33,467 nt of DNA from Stercoripulliclostridium_A sp045535235 (lineage in GTDB: Bacteria; Bacillota; Clostridia; Christensenellales; DTU072): the NCBI GenBank assembly GCA_045535235.1, contig JAZSLG010000130.1:1-33467 (forward strand), in the 5' to 3' direction. The notes under the pieces are model-generated. The model was not told the origin of the DNA, did no database searches, and saw nothing but the letters and a program-made list of their open reading frames with translations. The position numbers and the translations under genes are program-made. Within the stretch, counting starts at the first letter, position 1, and each line of letters starts with the position of its first letter. This document shows positions 17,001 through 25,995 of the stretch, piece after piece.

Positions 17001-20000
17001 AAATTGCGTTGTTGGCAGTCCACTCAACGGACAATGGTTTGTGAGCTATTTTGCCTTGTAAAGAAGTATTGGTTAGTAAATAGTTTTGGTTTACTATTGC
17101 TAGAGCAATGTTTACATCGCCAACAAGCGCACTTTCATAGGCGCCGATTACGGTTACCACGTCACCCTCTTCTATTTCACTCTCGGCAATTACGAACGAA
17201 TTAATCTCGGTCGTACCGTCGAACACCTTTGAGGTTTTACCTTCTGCCGATACGCTCTTGCGCGCAATACTTGCAACGTTAGCGTTAATGGTGTATTCTT
17301 TACCGATTTGAACGTAATCGACGTCTACCGCTAATCCGTTAAAGGTTAGATAGTAGTTGTCACTATCTTGTCCTGCAAGAATGAATTGTAGTTCTCTTGC
17401 ACCTGCATTAACGTCGTCATAGGAAGCGTTTAACGTTACTGTCGTACCATCTATTACACCGCTATAACTGTAATCAAGATAGTTTTCGCTCTTGTTATAC
17501 ACTTTACTCCAAGAAGAAGTGGATGCGACTGCTATTTGGGCTTTTTCTATTACGAACGTTACTTCTTCACTATCAAAGTAGTAGTTTTGGTTGCCTATAT
17601 CGGAGATACTTACTACGTATTCACCGGCATTGGTTGCCTCGTTAGCGCTAATAGCGGAAGCTCCTTCGTCTACTGCGACTCTGCCAACGTAGGTTAGTGC
17701 CAAGGTATCGCCGTCGTAAATCATTCCGTCGTTATCACCAGTCGCTCCGTTAGCTACTTGTGCGCTTACGCTTTGAACGTTAGCGTTGTATACTAGGGAA
17801 GCAAGGCTCCAAGTGAACTTATCAACTAATTTTGCTCCAATGCTCCAAGACTTAGTAAGGTCTGCGTTTTGGTCCAAAACGTAGTTTACGTTATCTTGAG
17901 CAACGACTTCGGTTAGATATTCACCTGCATTGAGCGCAACGTTACCAACGCCATTTGCGCCCTCAACTTCATAAGAAACACCCGTAGTCTTATATTCCAA
18001 ATTAATGGTATCACCACTAACTCCGTTAGTTACGCTTGCGGTAATTTGCTTGTTTTGTTTGCTATATACGAATAATTCAACGTTCCAAGCAATATCTATT
18101 ACTCTGGGAGCAATACTGAAGTCACATTCGGTATCTTCGGGCAATTGATAGTTACCGCCGTTCTCGCCTTCTACACTGCTTATTACCGCCGTGTAATCGC
18201 CCTTGTTAACTGCGTTAAAGTAAACGTAGTATTTACCTTCCTTAACTTCACTACTAATGTTTGGTGCCGTAGAGCCTACGGTTGCAAAAGTAATATTTAG
18301 TAAATCGCTTGCACTAACGCCACTAATAATCGCGGTTAAACCTTGCGATTGTCCGTTATAAATAGAAGCGTTTATTTCAAAGTCAACGGTTAATGCTACG
18401 TATTGAATACCCCATTGATAACTTAGAGTTTCAGCGGAAACTTTATAATTATTCTCATCACTAATTCCGCTAATGCTCGTCTTATAGGTGGATACGATTG
18501 TCGCAGTATTACCGTTAGTTATAGTGCCGTTACCACTCACAACTTCACCAACGTAACCTAACACGTTAACACTTTCGCCACTAACGACGTTGGAAAGAGT
18601 AGCCGTAACTACGTGAGCCTCTCCGTCATAGGGAACGTTAGCTAGATTTTGAGTGCCGTCGAGCGACCAGACCAAAGTTAATTCTCTTTGGGTTATTTCG
18701 TAACTCTTAGTGTTTTCTTCGGGAAGTTTATAGTTATCATTATCTAATAAAACTGCCGTTGCAACGTAGCTATTGTTAGCAAGCTTGTTAATGCCGTTCT
18801 CTACGTTTACTAATACGGTTTCACCAATAACACCGGTATCTGCAACTACGCTTACTACGTGGTCTTGTCCATCGTATTCAACGCTGAATTTGTCGCCGTC
18901 GTCCATCTTCCAAGAGAGAGAAACCGTCTTCTTTGCGATACTCCAGTCGTAAGTAAGGTTGGTATCACCAAGGATATAATTTGTATTGGTTACACCTACT
19001 ATTTTTGCAACGTAATTCCCTGCGTCGGTAGCACTAATCGTATATTCTTCGTTGCTTTCATAAGTAAATGAAACTTCGTCATCTCCTTGACGATTGTTAA
19101 CGATAGCACCAACGTTCTTTTCATTGCCGTCATAAGTAAACGCGCCTTCACCCCAAGCTATTTCTACTAGAAGAGCAGTAATGCTCCAAGAAACATCCAC
19201 TTCACTCGGTAGAGCGTAATTTGAGTTAGTCAAACTGGAGGCGGTTGCAGTATAGTCACCTACGTTTGTTTTAACGGTTTCACCTATAATCGTTACGTTA
19301 CATGTATCGTTTCCTATTAGTCCGCTTGCATTCGCTACGATTGTAAAAGCACTGGCGTTATAGGTCTTAATTAACTCTTGTTCACCACCGATTGTCCAAA
19401 GCAAGCTTACTTCTTTTTTAGCTATACGCCAGTCGAAAGATGCATTCGTAGCACCCTCTAGGGTGTAGTTTTTACTAGAAAGAGCAGTAACTTCTGCAGT
19501 ATAATTCCCCGCATTGGTTTTTACGTTATTGCTATAGGTTAATTCGCAAGTATAGTCTTCTAAAATATTGGATATGGTTGCCGATACGCTCTTTTCCGTG
19601 CCGTCGTAGATATATTCGTAGCTTCCCCAATTAAGTATTACTGCGAGAGGAAGAACGCTCCAATTTTTACTTACTTCCGTAGGAAGTTTATAGTTGGTAT
19701 TATCTAGGCTAACCGCCGTTACTGTATAGTTACCACTTTCAACGTTGGTAATATCTCCACTCAACGTTACCGAACAAGTCTCTCCCTCTACCAAGCCCAT
19801 TGCGGTTGCATTAATAGTATAACTTTCACCGTTAAATACGGGAGATAGCAAGGCGTCTCCGTTAATAGACCAATCTATTGATATTTGCTTAGGAAGTATG
19901 CTCCAGTTTACGCTGGCGTTTTGTCCTATTTCGTAATCGTTACTGCTAATAACGATAGTTGCGGTATAATCGCCCGCATTAGCCATTTTATTATTTAGGT

Positions 20001-23000
20001 AGTCGATTGAAACGGTATCCTTTAGTCCGGTATCAGCGCGGTAGCACAACGCACTAGTATTAATGCTTGAAACAAGCGTATAGCTAGTACCAACGTACTC
20101 TATTTGCGTAGTGCCGGGGATATAGGTGTTTAGTGCGCCACCATCGTAGTAGTAGTCCCAATTTCCACTACCATCAATCTTCTTTTTAGCTATTGAGTAA
20201 GGTTGTGCTTCAAAATCGGTCACCCTATTATATTTTAGGATTTCAACAGAATTTTCATCGTAAACCACTCCGTCAAAACTAATCTCGTAATCACCTGCAC
20301 TTATGCTTTCGCCGTTAAGTTGGGTTGAATCGTCAGAGTTGAAAGTGTACTCCTCACTACCGTTACCGCTTACCTTTTTACTTGCAACAAGAACGTCGTC
20401 TTTGTAAAAATCTATTACGAAATATACTTTATCGGCAGTATCAAAACCTACCAACGTCAACGATGGATATTGATATTCTCCGTTATAAACGTATTCACCA
20501 ATAGTCCAACTAGCAGTAATATCCATACCTAAAATGCTCCAATCAAAAAATAATCCTTCCGCATTTTCCAAGGTATAGTTATCGTTATCTATTCCCGTAA
20601 CACTTGCAGTATAATTGCCCTTATTTATAGCTTTAAGGGTACCGTCATAGGTGATATTTACTATATCCGTGCCAACCATGTTGGTAATATTAGCAAATAC
20701 ACTGTGTTCACTAGCATCGTAAATAACGTTGTTTTTGCCGTTAAAGCTATCAAATATCCATTCTACGTTTATTACGATGGGAGTTATTTCATATACTTTT
20801 GTTTCATCGCCTTCTTTAATAACGTAGTTAGTGCTATCAATTGCAGTTATCTCAGCAGTATATATTCCTGCATTAATTTGGGTAGTGTTAATAACGGTAG
20901 CCGTAACGGTTTCGTTATTTGCAATGCCAATGAGTTCCGCAGTAATTGTACGTTCTTCTCCGTCATACTCTACGATAGATAGATTATTTTCGGCAAAGAA
21001 CCAATTTACAGTTAACTCAGCGGGATTAATGGTAAACTCTTTATTTTTATAGGCTTCATCGTAAACGTAGTTGGTACTGCTTATTGCCTCGATTATAGCG
21101 GTATCGCTACCAACGATAGTACGAGAATTGCCACTCAAGGTTGCACTAACGTCTTCGCCGTTTACTTCGCCTTCGATTACCACGCTCATAACGCGAGGTA
21201 AGCCGTTGTATGTAACTACGAAACTTTCTTCTCCATCAAGTAGCCAAGTAATGATTAATGCTATGGGAGTAATAGTAAAATCGGTTGCATCGGTCGTAAT
21301 AGTCCTAGTGAGTTCGGCATCTCCTAATACGCCGTTGATAACGGCAACAGCAACGCACTCAAACTTGTAACTTCCGCTTTCTAAAACTTGCGTAAGAATG
21401 GGTGCGCCCTCAAACTCCACGTAATCGTATACGTCCTCTTCACCCTCTTTTAGCCATGAATTTCTAAAGGTTACGGTGTTTAGTTCATGCTCGTAAGAGA
21501 CCAAATCGCCAAGAACAATACTATTGCCATAGCTAATAGTAATTCCGGCTTTTGCTTCATCGCTAAGAGTAGCTTCGTGGTATTTCATTTCACGCACGAA
21601 ACCAATAACTGTAGGTGAGGTTATTGTAAACGAGGTTTCTTCACCCCAATCGATCCAATTCTCACGCAATCCCGAAACACCTAATATAGATTTAGTAGTT
21701 GGGTCTCCAAATCCAACGTAAGAATTATTACCCTCCCCTGCTTCACTCAGGCTTACCGACGTACCATGTTCGCACACTCCTACTCGGGCATTACTCTCTC
21801 CATCTGTACGCATTAGTCCGGCAAAACTGTTATCGCCGTTATAAATATCATATTCTAAATAAGGATATTTCTTCTTTTGCCAAATTGCGTAATAGCTCAA
21901 ACTACCATCAGTCGTTCCATTTAGTGCCAAAGACTTATCGCCAACACTAGCTCCACTGTCCGTACTCCAGCCGGTAAATTCATATCCTTCGTACGCCCAA
22001 GGAACGCTATTAAGTTGCATGGAGCTATCGTGCGAAGTGGCGCTTATAGTGTCAGCAGTTCCTTCTTTTACACTTTCCTGAACCGTAGCGCCATCAGGTG
22101 CGTTTCCATTAAGATTTACCGTATAACTTTGTGCTTTGGAGGCATTTCCATCGGCATCTAAAGCTTCAACCGTATAGGTCATGGTATTAATCAAAGCAAA
22201 GTGCTTAGTTACGCCATTACCACTATTTGTATAATAAGTTGCTCTAAAGCCTATCGTGAAACCACTCGTTGCAGTGGTTTGTATAGTTTTAGAATAAACA
22301 CCTTGAGCCCCGCCCCAGCTAGTTGAAGTAATGTATCCTGAAGTTATTGTTGCTGGATTTGTTGATGAGTTATGTGCAAACGACAAATCGGTCTTCCATT
22401 CCCCATTAATAAGGGTTCTGGGATATCCATCAACTGAAGCACTGTTTTCGCTATATGAAAAACCATTAAGTCTAGTTTTGATACCTTCTTCCAAGTCTAA
22501 CCAAGCATTCGTTCTAGCATTAGAGGAAACGTTTTTTGCCCCTACTAGAATACGCGCTGTAACCGTAACTCTTATACTGGAATAGGTACCGGCAAGCAAA
22601 TCTCTCTTGAGCGCGTTATCAAAACGAACAGGGATAATCAACATACTATGGTCATAAACAGCTGTAGAAGATCTTGTAGTTTTCTGTCTATAAAATCCCA
22701 TTCCATTGTAATATTCAGTAGCACCGGCGTCATTTGTAAACGTTAAAGTACAACCTTCATCCAGTCTTTTATTGTAGGGACGGCTACTATTGGAAACGTG
22801 TCCTAAAAAACCATAACGATATTGTGTACCACTGGTGTTAACCGTGCAATCTATACCGCTATAAGGATCGATTGTATCACCAGCGGCGTATACACCGACA
22901 GGAGTGCCATTAGATTTATTATAGTCTTTATTAACTACGCCCTCACCAACCACGCTTGGTCTAGTGCTATCATTAACGTCAGTTGTTGTATAATACACGT

Positions 23001-23667
23001 GGGTGGTTGCATCGGTTAATTTTGCACTACAAGTTGCGCTAATAGCATCTGCAGGAATATAACCAAGTGAATACGAACTTCCATCTTTTAATGTGCCGGT
23101 TACACTCCAACCCTCGGAAAAATACATTGTGGTTGATAATTGCGTACCATCAACGCTGGGCATTTCTTCAAGAGGAAGACCTATTCCCACTTGTATTTGG
23201 GTAGGCATCTCGCTTGTAACCGTACATTGTGAAGTATTATAAGTCCAAACAGGCTCAAACCAAGTAGCTACCCATTCTCCCGAAAGAGTAAAATCGCCAC
23301 AGACACCATACAAAATATAGGTGTTCGTGGCGGTATTGTAATCAAGCGTTAACTTCGCACCGCTTAATTTTCCAGAAGTATACGTTGCGTATACGGCGAT
23401 TAGGGTTTCACCCGCTCCTCTTTTTGAGGAAATTTCAAACTCGGCGTCGCCCCAAAGAGTAAGTTCTTCATCACTTACATGGGCAACGACAAATTCGCTT
23501 TCATCGTAATCGTAGGTAAACGAAGTGGCTTCTTCTTCCGCAAAAGCAACTACTGAATTGTAACCGTTAGTTCCAACGCATAATAAAACGGTTAGAACTA
23601 AAAATAAAGCGGTTAGAACCAAAACTAGAGTTAAAGCCTTTTTACTAATACTTAAACTGTTTCTCAT
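14041..23667 (-). CDS. Giant repetitive surface protein with about 24 MBG/YDG-type repeats and InlB-type repeats
   Basis: A 3208-residue protein taking 29% of the window. Order of parts: signal peptide (cleavage likely after AFA, residue 43); a Ser/Thr-rich region (44-515); an InlB-B/Listeria-Bacteroides repeat (about 515-597, ending FTGWSTDSG ... YYAIWQKKK); linker (600-797); about 24 tandem repeats of 75-105 residues (about 798-2920), each running I-x-x-x-x-x-x-x-W ... Y-[DN]-G ... NAG-x-Y-x-A-x-V ... NY-x-L ... W-S; a further beta domain; one membrane helix (about 3051-3073); a basic tail of about 135 residues with two more InlB-B-type repeats (CYQGWYADEEFTEK ... LYAK, FEGWYEDEACTKK ... 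LYAKW). The repeats resemble the MBG and YDG Ig-like families found in adhesins. Repeats are divergent in sequence, so this is not a recent expansion. AAGGTG gives the ribosome site. No LPXTG sorting signal is present. Probable adhesin or stalk; ligand unknown. Confidence 0.8.
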   Translation of the reverse strand: MRNSLSISKKALTLVLVLTALFLVLTVLLCVGTNGYNSVVAFAEEEATSFTYDYDESEFVVAHVSDEELTLWGDAEFEISSKRGAGETLIAVYATYTSGKLSGAKLTLDYNTATNTYILYGVCGDFTLSGEWVATWFEPVWTYNTSQCTVTSEMPTQIQVGIGLPLEEMPSVDGTQLSTTMYFSEGWSVTGTLKDGSSYSLGYIPADAISATCSAKLTDATTHVYYTTTDVNDSTRPSVVGEGVVNKDYNKSNGTPVGVYAAGDTIDPYSGIDCTVNTSGTQYRYGFLGHVSNSSRPYNKRLDEGCTLTFTNDAGATEYYNGMGFYRQKTTRSSTAVYDHSMLIIPVRFDNALKRDLLAGTYSSIRVTVTARILVGAKNVSSNARTNAWLDLEEGIKTRLNGFSYSENSASVDGYPRTLINGEWKTDLSFAHNSSTNPATITSGYITSTSWGGAQGVYSKTIQTTATSGFTIGFRATYYTNSGNGVTKHFALINTMTYTVEALDADGNASKAQSYTVNLNGNAPDGATVQESVKEGTADTISATSHDSSMQLNSVPWAYEGYEFTGWSTDSGASVGDKSLALNGTTDGSLSYYAIWQKKKYPYLEYDIYNGDNSFAGLMRTDGESNARVGVCEHGTSVSLSEAGEGNNSYVGFGDPTTKSILGVSGLRENWIDWGEETSFTITSPTVIGFVREMKYHEATLSDEAKAGITISYGNSIVLGDLVSYEHELNTVTFRNSWLKEGEEDVYDYVEFEGAPILTQVLESGSYKFECVAVAVINGVLGDAELTRTITTDATDFTITPIALIITWLLDGEESFVVTYNGLPRVMSVVIEGEVNGEDVSATLSGNSRTIVGSDTAIIEAISSTNYVYDEAYKNKEFTINPAELTVNWFFAENNLSIVEYDGEERTITAELIGIANNETVTATVINTTQINAGIYTAEITAIDSTNYVIKEGDETKVYEITPIVINVEWIFDSFNGKNNVIYDASEHSVFANITNMVGTDIVNITYDGTLKAINKGNYTASVTGIDNDNYTLENAEGLFFDWSILGMDITASWTIGEYVYNGEYQYPSLTLVGFDTADKVYFVIDFYKDDVLVASKKVSGNGSEEYTFNSDDSTQLNGESISAGDYEISFDGVVYDENSVEILKYNRVTDFEAQPYSIAKKKIDGSGNWDYYYDGGALNTYIPGTTQIEYVGTSYTLVSSINTSALCYRADTGLKDTVSIDYLNNKMANAGDYTATIVISSNDYEIGQNASVNWSILPKQISIDWSINGDALLSPVFNGESYTINATAMGLVEGETCSVTLSGDITNVESGNYTVTAVSLDNTNYKLPTEVSKNWSVLPLAVILNWGSYEYIYDGTEKSVSATISNILEDYTCELTYSNNVKTNAGNYTAEVTALSSKNYTLEGATNASFDWRIAKKEVSLLWTIGGEQELIKTYNASAFTIVANASGLIGNDTCNVTIIGETVKTNVGDYTATASSLTNSNYALPSEVDVSWSITALLVEIAWGEGAFTYDGNEKNVGAIVNNRQGDDEVSFTYESNEEYTISATDAGNYVAKIVGVTNTNYILGDTNLTYDWSIAKKTVSLSWKMDDGDKFSVEYDGQDHVVSVVADTGVIGETVLVNVENGINKLANNSYVATAVLLDNDNYKLPEENTKSYEITQRELTLVWSLDGTQNLANVPYDGEAHVVTATLSNVVSGESVNVLGYVGEVVSGNGTITNGNTATIVSTYKTSISGISDENNYKVSAETLSYQWGIQYVALTVDFEINASIYNGQSQGLTAIISGVSASDLLNITFATVGSTAPNISSEVKEGKYYVYFNAVNKGDYTAVISSVEGENGGNYQLPEDTECDFSIAPRVIDIAWNVELFVYSKQNKQITASVTNGVSGDTINLEYKTTGVSYEVEGANGVGNVALNAGEYLTEVVAQDNVNYVLDQNADLTKSWSIGAKLVDKFTWSLASLVYNANVQSVSAQVANGATGDNDGMIYDGDTLALTYVGRVAVDEGASAISANEATNAGEYVVSISDIGNQNYYFDSEEVTFVIEKAQIAVASTSSWSKVYNKSENYLDYSYSGVIDGTTVTLNASYDDVNAGARELQFILAGQDSDNYYLTFNGLAVDVDYVQIGKEYTINANVASIARKSVSAEGKTSKVFDGTTEINSFVIAESEIEEGDVVTVIGAYESALVGDVNIALAIVNQNYLLTNTSLQGKIAHKPLSVEWTANNAIYTYNGELQGVKAVVNGMIAGYEEEVYVSGSVEGVLDVTIATKNAGEYSVTLSLGSTTNYTLDDAVVSANWTINKKVLGIDWSTDSLGEIDASDNVFGWAGFLCQYSKVERFIEATLTGIVGSDSVQAVVTGDKAINSGDYNANVSEISGIDKDNYKLPESTSQEWSIVRASILGVELLDASFVYDKTTHGVYVSSNTTQFGDVIDIVYSGGINYSEAVDAGTYNIEAILDAGANYQPLTLNATMVIDKADITGITLEGVNTVYDGTMKSVTLSGTTTVYGDEITVEYTLSGITAGGVNVNEVSSAIKDAGNYQVSATLNAGDNYNEKILYSDIVIGVKEIVLSWNNISNNEGVYNGKAQGLTLNVAGIVDGDEISISVENNINGLASELINFNGDYSFTAINANSALYKVSVNALSGADSVNYSLSQEKDAQFSILPRQILVNAWTDGVDVYNLTQDIRFVYAKKNYELTPIFASGCIVEGEEDAVEILLSGNQATNAGEYTVNATLANANSNYTMVSASKNWYVEAKEVDLVWDKVKEITYDGKDHNVKATVKGLLAGDDVELVYANNSGKNAGKYVAEVVSLGNPNYKVSQKTQKQTMTINPVEISGVELFDKEVVFNGKGHGVQISKNKTQYGDSINVSIQIFDKDGNIVSDYEVSEAGIYTIKATLDAGNNYVIRDLDAKLTIKSLAIQSPVKEGEEKVDVNVESENGFMPGSVIESTVTSVGLTERYDVPVKLSGGERVAAVYELSLVYENQVNVLNGNASVKMLIPAELQGSDFRIVNVSNGEETELEYVVEDGYVLVATDKLDAFVFIYEPAPSAIAKAYSGWLALSVAIALVLLVILLVIAFLKKTRTIKFVANGVEVEGGSIDAVKARFGTKVDLPKPKVQSMCYQGWYADEEFTEKAGRNQRPSKKTRLYAKTMGKGTKTKIPQSFIDGMKFEGWYEDEACTKKANVSKMGRKNLTLYAKWGKKKGSKLPIYPWEQ

Positions 23668-23684
23668 CTCTTCACCTTAAGTTT

Positions 23685-23697
23685 GCGCGCTCGCGCG
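23685..23697 (-). promoter_or_regulatory. GC-only inverted repeat in the 5' leader of the giant gene
   Basis: GCGCGCTCGCGCG (plus strand) is embedded in very AT-rich DNA. On the mRNA it can form a GC hairpin with a GAGC loop, placed between the predicted transcription start (about 23703) and the AAGGTG ribosome site (about 23672-23677). It may tune stability or translation of the very long mRNA. Function inferred. Confidence 0.45.
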
Positions 23698-23709
23698 TGA
23701 TATATAAGG

Positions 23710-23739
23710 ACTATATAAAAAAAATTGAGATTTTGTCTA
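23710..23739 (-). promoter_or_regulatory. Probable promoter of the giant surface protein gene
   Basis: On the minus strand -35-like TAGACA (23739-23734), 18-bp spacer that includes a run of eight T, then TATAGT (23715-23710); TATATA with a 16-bp spacer is an alternative. The leader would be about 35 nt. Confidence 0.5.
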
Positions 23740-23831
23740 TACTTAATTGGAAATTTTTACTAAAATATGACCGAAGGTTATCTTTCGTTCCTTCTTTGTC
23801 ACAAATATAATGCTAATAACGCAAATCACTA

Positions 23832-23861
23832 TTGATTTTTACCAATTTATTATTGTATAAT
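23832..23861 (+). promoter_or_regulatory. Promoter of the AAA+/YbjN-like operon
   Basis: -35 TTGATT (23832-23837), 18-bp spacer, -10 TATAAT (23856-23861), leader of about 32 nt with AGAGGAG ahead of the ATG at 23900. It is divergent from the promoter of the giant surface protein gene. Confidence 0.7.
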
Positions 23862-23899
23862 ATATTAGTTAAATTATTTTACTCAAGAGGAGAAGGCTT

Positions 23900-25984
23900 A
23901 TGAAATATAAAATTACCGTAGAACTTGATGATATTTGGGTTTTGAAGCATCAACACGACGATACTTTACCTATTGACGTATTAAAAGAATTCGTTTCCAA
24001 AGAGTATGAAAATAATGTTGAAGTCATAGAACAATCTTTTAGTCACATTGTTTTTAATTTGCAAGCCAACGTAGAAACAAGCGTTATTCAAAACACCATG
24101 CTCAACTATTTTTCTACCTATTATCAAGTTACCGACGAAGATAAAGAGTCAATCATTAAAATGACGTTAGAGGCGGAAACTTCTCTAGAGAAAAACGATG
24201 ATGCTGACGATGATGGTGTAGAATTTAGTGAAGAATCTCTCGACGAATTATTAGACAGACTTGCCGGCATATATTCCGATGACGACGAAGACGATGAAGA
24301 CGACGAAGATGATGAGGACGATGAAGATGATGAGGACGATAACAAGTTAAATTCTCCCCTTCCCAAAAAATTAGATACGGATATTGCAATGAACGCAATT
24401 AACGACTTGATTGGTGCAAGCGAATTTAAGGCTCTTTGCAAGGAAATAATTACCATTGCTCCACAAATAAAGGAAAACAGAAACTTTGATACCTTCCTAT
24501 CAAGAAGTTACCTCTTCTCTATCAATAGCGGTTACGGTCTTACCACCACGTTAAACGCTCTTGCTAAACTTATTGATAGCTGTGGTCTTGCAACCTTTGC
24601 AAAACGCCGTCTTGTTATAGAAACTAACGTTGAAAACGCACTCGACAAATTGGACCTTCTCGACGTTGATGAATATCGCATTTTCGCTATTGATATTAGT
24701 GATAAAATGAGTTCGCTAAACGATCCCGCTTTCAAAAAGCTTCTCAACGTACTTGCTTGCAACTACGACAAAGCGATTTTCGTATTCGTAATACCTTTCG
24801 TAGACAAGGAAGTATTAAAAAATACTTGTCACGCACTAAACGACGTTATGTTTGTTAAAGAGGTTTCTTTCTCCCCTCTTACTAAGAAAGAAATGGAAAC
24901 CTTTGCTATTAAGGAAATCGAAAAACGCAACTTTACCATTAGCAAAAACGCACTTGACTCCTTCCATGCACGCATTGCCGAGGAAAAAAGTGACGGCAGA
25001 TTTTACGGTTTGAAAACCATAACCAAAGTCGTTAACGAACTAATCTATACCAAGCAACTTGCCAACGCTCTAAGCAAAAAACCAAACCGCGTTATCAGCA
25101 AGAAAGATGCTAATAGTATTTGCCATTCCGACTTGAACGACTTGACCGGATACCAACTATTAGAAAAATTGGTTGCCAGTGATAAACTAAAAGAAAAGAT
25201 TGATGAAATCGTTTCTCAAATAATGCTTGCTAAACAAGACAAATCCCTAAAAGCTCCTTGTATCCACATGCAATTCGTAGGTAACCCCGGTACCGGTAAA
25301 ACTACGGTAGCAAGAATTATTGGTAAAATACTAAAAGAAAAAGGTGTTCTACGCGTAGGAAGCTTCCACGAATACGCAGGTAGAGACCTTTGCGGTAAGT
25401 ATATTGGAGAGACTGCACCCAAAACCGCAAGCATTTGTCGCGACGCTTACGGCTCCGTACTATTCATAGACGAAGCCTACTCCTTGTATCGCACGGAAGA
25501 CGCAGGAAGGGATTACGGACGTGAAGCTTTGGATACCCTAATTGCGGAAATGGAAAATCATCGCACCGACTTAGTAGTTATCCTTGCAGGTTATAGTGAC
25601 GAGATGGAACTCCTCATGAAAGGCAACTCCGGCTTATCCAGTAGAATACCCTACAAGATTGAGTTCCCCAACTTTACTCGCGACCAACTAGCGGAAATTT
25701 TTGAGAACATGGTAAAAGGAAGCTTCAAGTTTAGCGATGACCTACTAGTTGCATCCAAAAAGTACTTTGGCGAATTAAGCGAGGACTTTATTACCTCCAA
25801 AGAGTTTAGTAACGCTCGTTTCGTTCGCAACTTGTTTGAAAGAACTTGGGCCAAAGCAAGCATGCGTTGTCAGCTTGCAGGTTTGACTAGCATCACCCTA
25901 ACCGGCGCCGACTTTGAAATTGCAATTATGGATGACGAATTTAAGAAAACCGAGCCTAAACGTCGTAAAATAGGTTTTAACTAA
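23900..25984 (+). CDS. AAA+ ATPase of the SpoVK/CbbX/EccA type with a degenerate first AAA module
   Basis: A 694-residue cytoplasmic ATPase. Residues 1-95 form a small unrecognised domain; 127-147 are an unbroken Asp/Glu run of DDE triplets; about 160-400 look like a AAA module in which the P-loop reads SGYGLTTT with Leu214 where lysine should be, so it should not hydrolyse ATP; about 415-680 are an intact module with Walker A GNPGTGKTT (Lys467), Walker B VLFIDEAYSL (Asp524, Glu525), VVILAGY and the arginine-finger region NSGLSSRIPY. The intact module is of the CbbX/SpoVK/type VII EccA group, ATPases that remodel partner proteins. The following two genes encode YbjN-like proteins in the same operon, only 11 nt apart, and are the likely partners. 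The substrate is unknown. Confidence 0.88.
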   Translation: MKYKITVELDDIWVLKHQHDDTLPIDVLKEFVSKEYENNVEVIEQSFSHIVFNLQANVETSVIQNTMLNYFSTYYQVTDEDKESIIKMTLEAETSLEKNDDADDDGVEFSEESLDELLDRLAGIYSDDDEDDEDDEDDEDDEDDEDDNKLNSPLPKKLDTDIAMNAINDLIGASEFKALCKEIITIAPQIKENRNFDTFLSRSYLFSINSGYGLTTTLNALAKLIDSCGLATFAKRRLVIETNVENALDKLDLLDVDEYRIFAIDISDKMSSLNDPAFKKLLNVLACNYDKAIFVFVIPFVDKEVLKNTCHALNDVMFVKEVSFSPLTKKEMETFAIKEIEKRNFTISKNALDSFHARIAEEKSDGRFYGLKTITKVVNELIYTKQLANALSKKPNRVISKKDANSICHSDLNDLTGYQLLEKLVASDKLKEKIDEIVSQIMLAKQDKSLKAPCIHMQFVGNPGTGKTTVARIIGKILKEKGVLRVGSFHEYAGRDLCGKYIGETAPKTASICRDAYGSVLFIDEAYSLYRTEDAGRDYGREALDTLIAEMENHRTDLVVILAGYSDEMELLMKGNSGLSSRIPYKIEFPNFTRDQLAEIFENMVKGSFKFSDDLLVASKKYFGELSEDFITSKEFSNARFVRNLFERTWAKASMRCQLAGLTSITLTGADFEIAIMDDEFKKTEPKRRKIGFN

Positions 25985-25995
25985 AAGGAGTTGGC

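Noticed and set aside
14041..23667. The repeat array considered as a recent tandem duplication or a CRISPR-like repeat at DNA level.
   Set aside because: Repeats are alike only in protein pattern; no long identical DNA units were seen and unit length varies from about 75 to 105 residues.
24124..24456. A serine-rich reading frame on the minus strand opposite the AAA+ gene.
   Set aside because: It is the mirror of the GAY/GAR repeat that codes for the Asp/Glu run; no ribosome site and no independent support.
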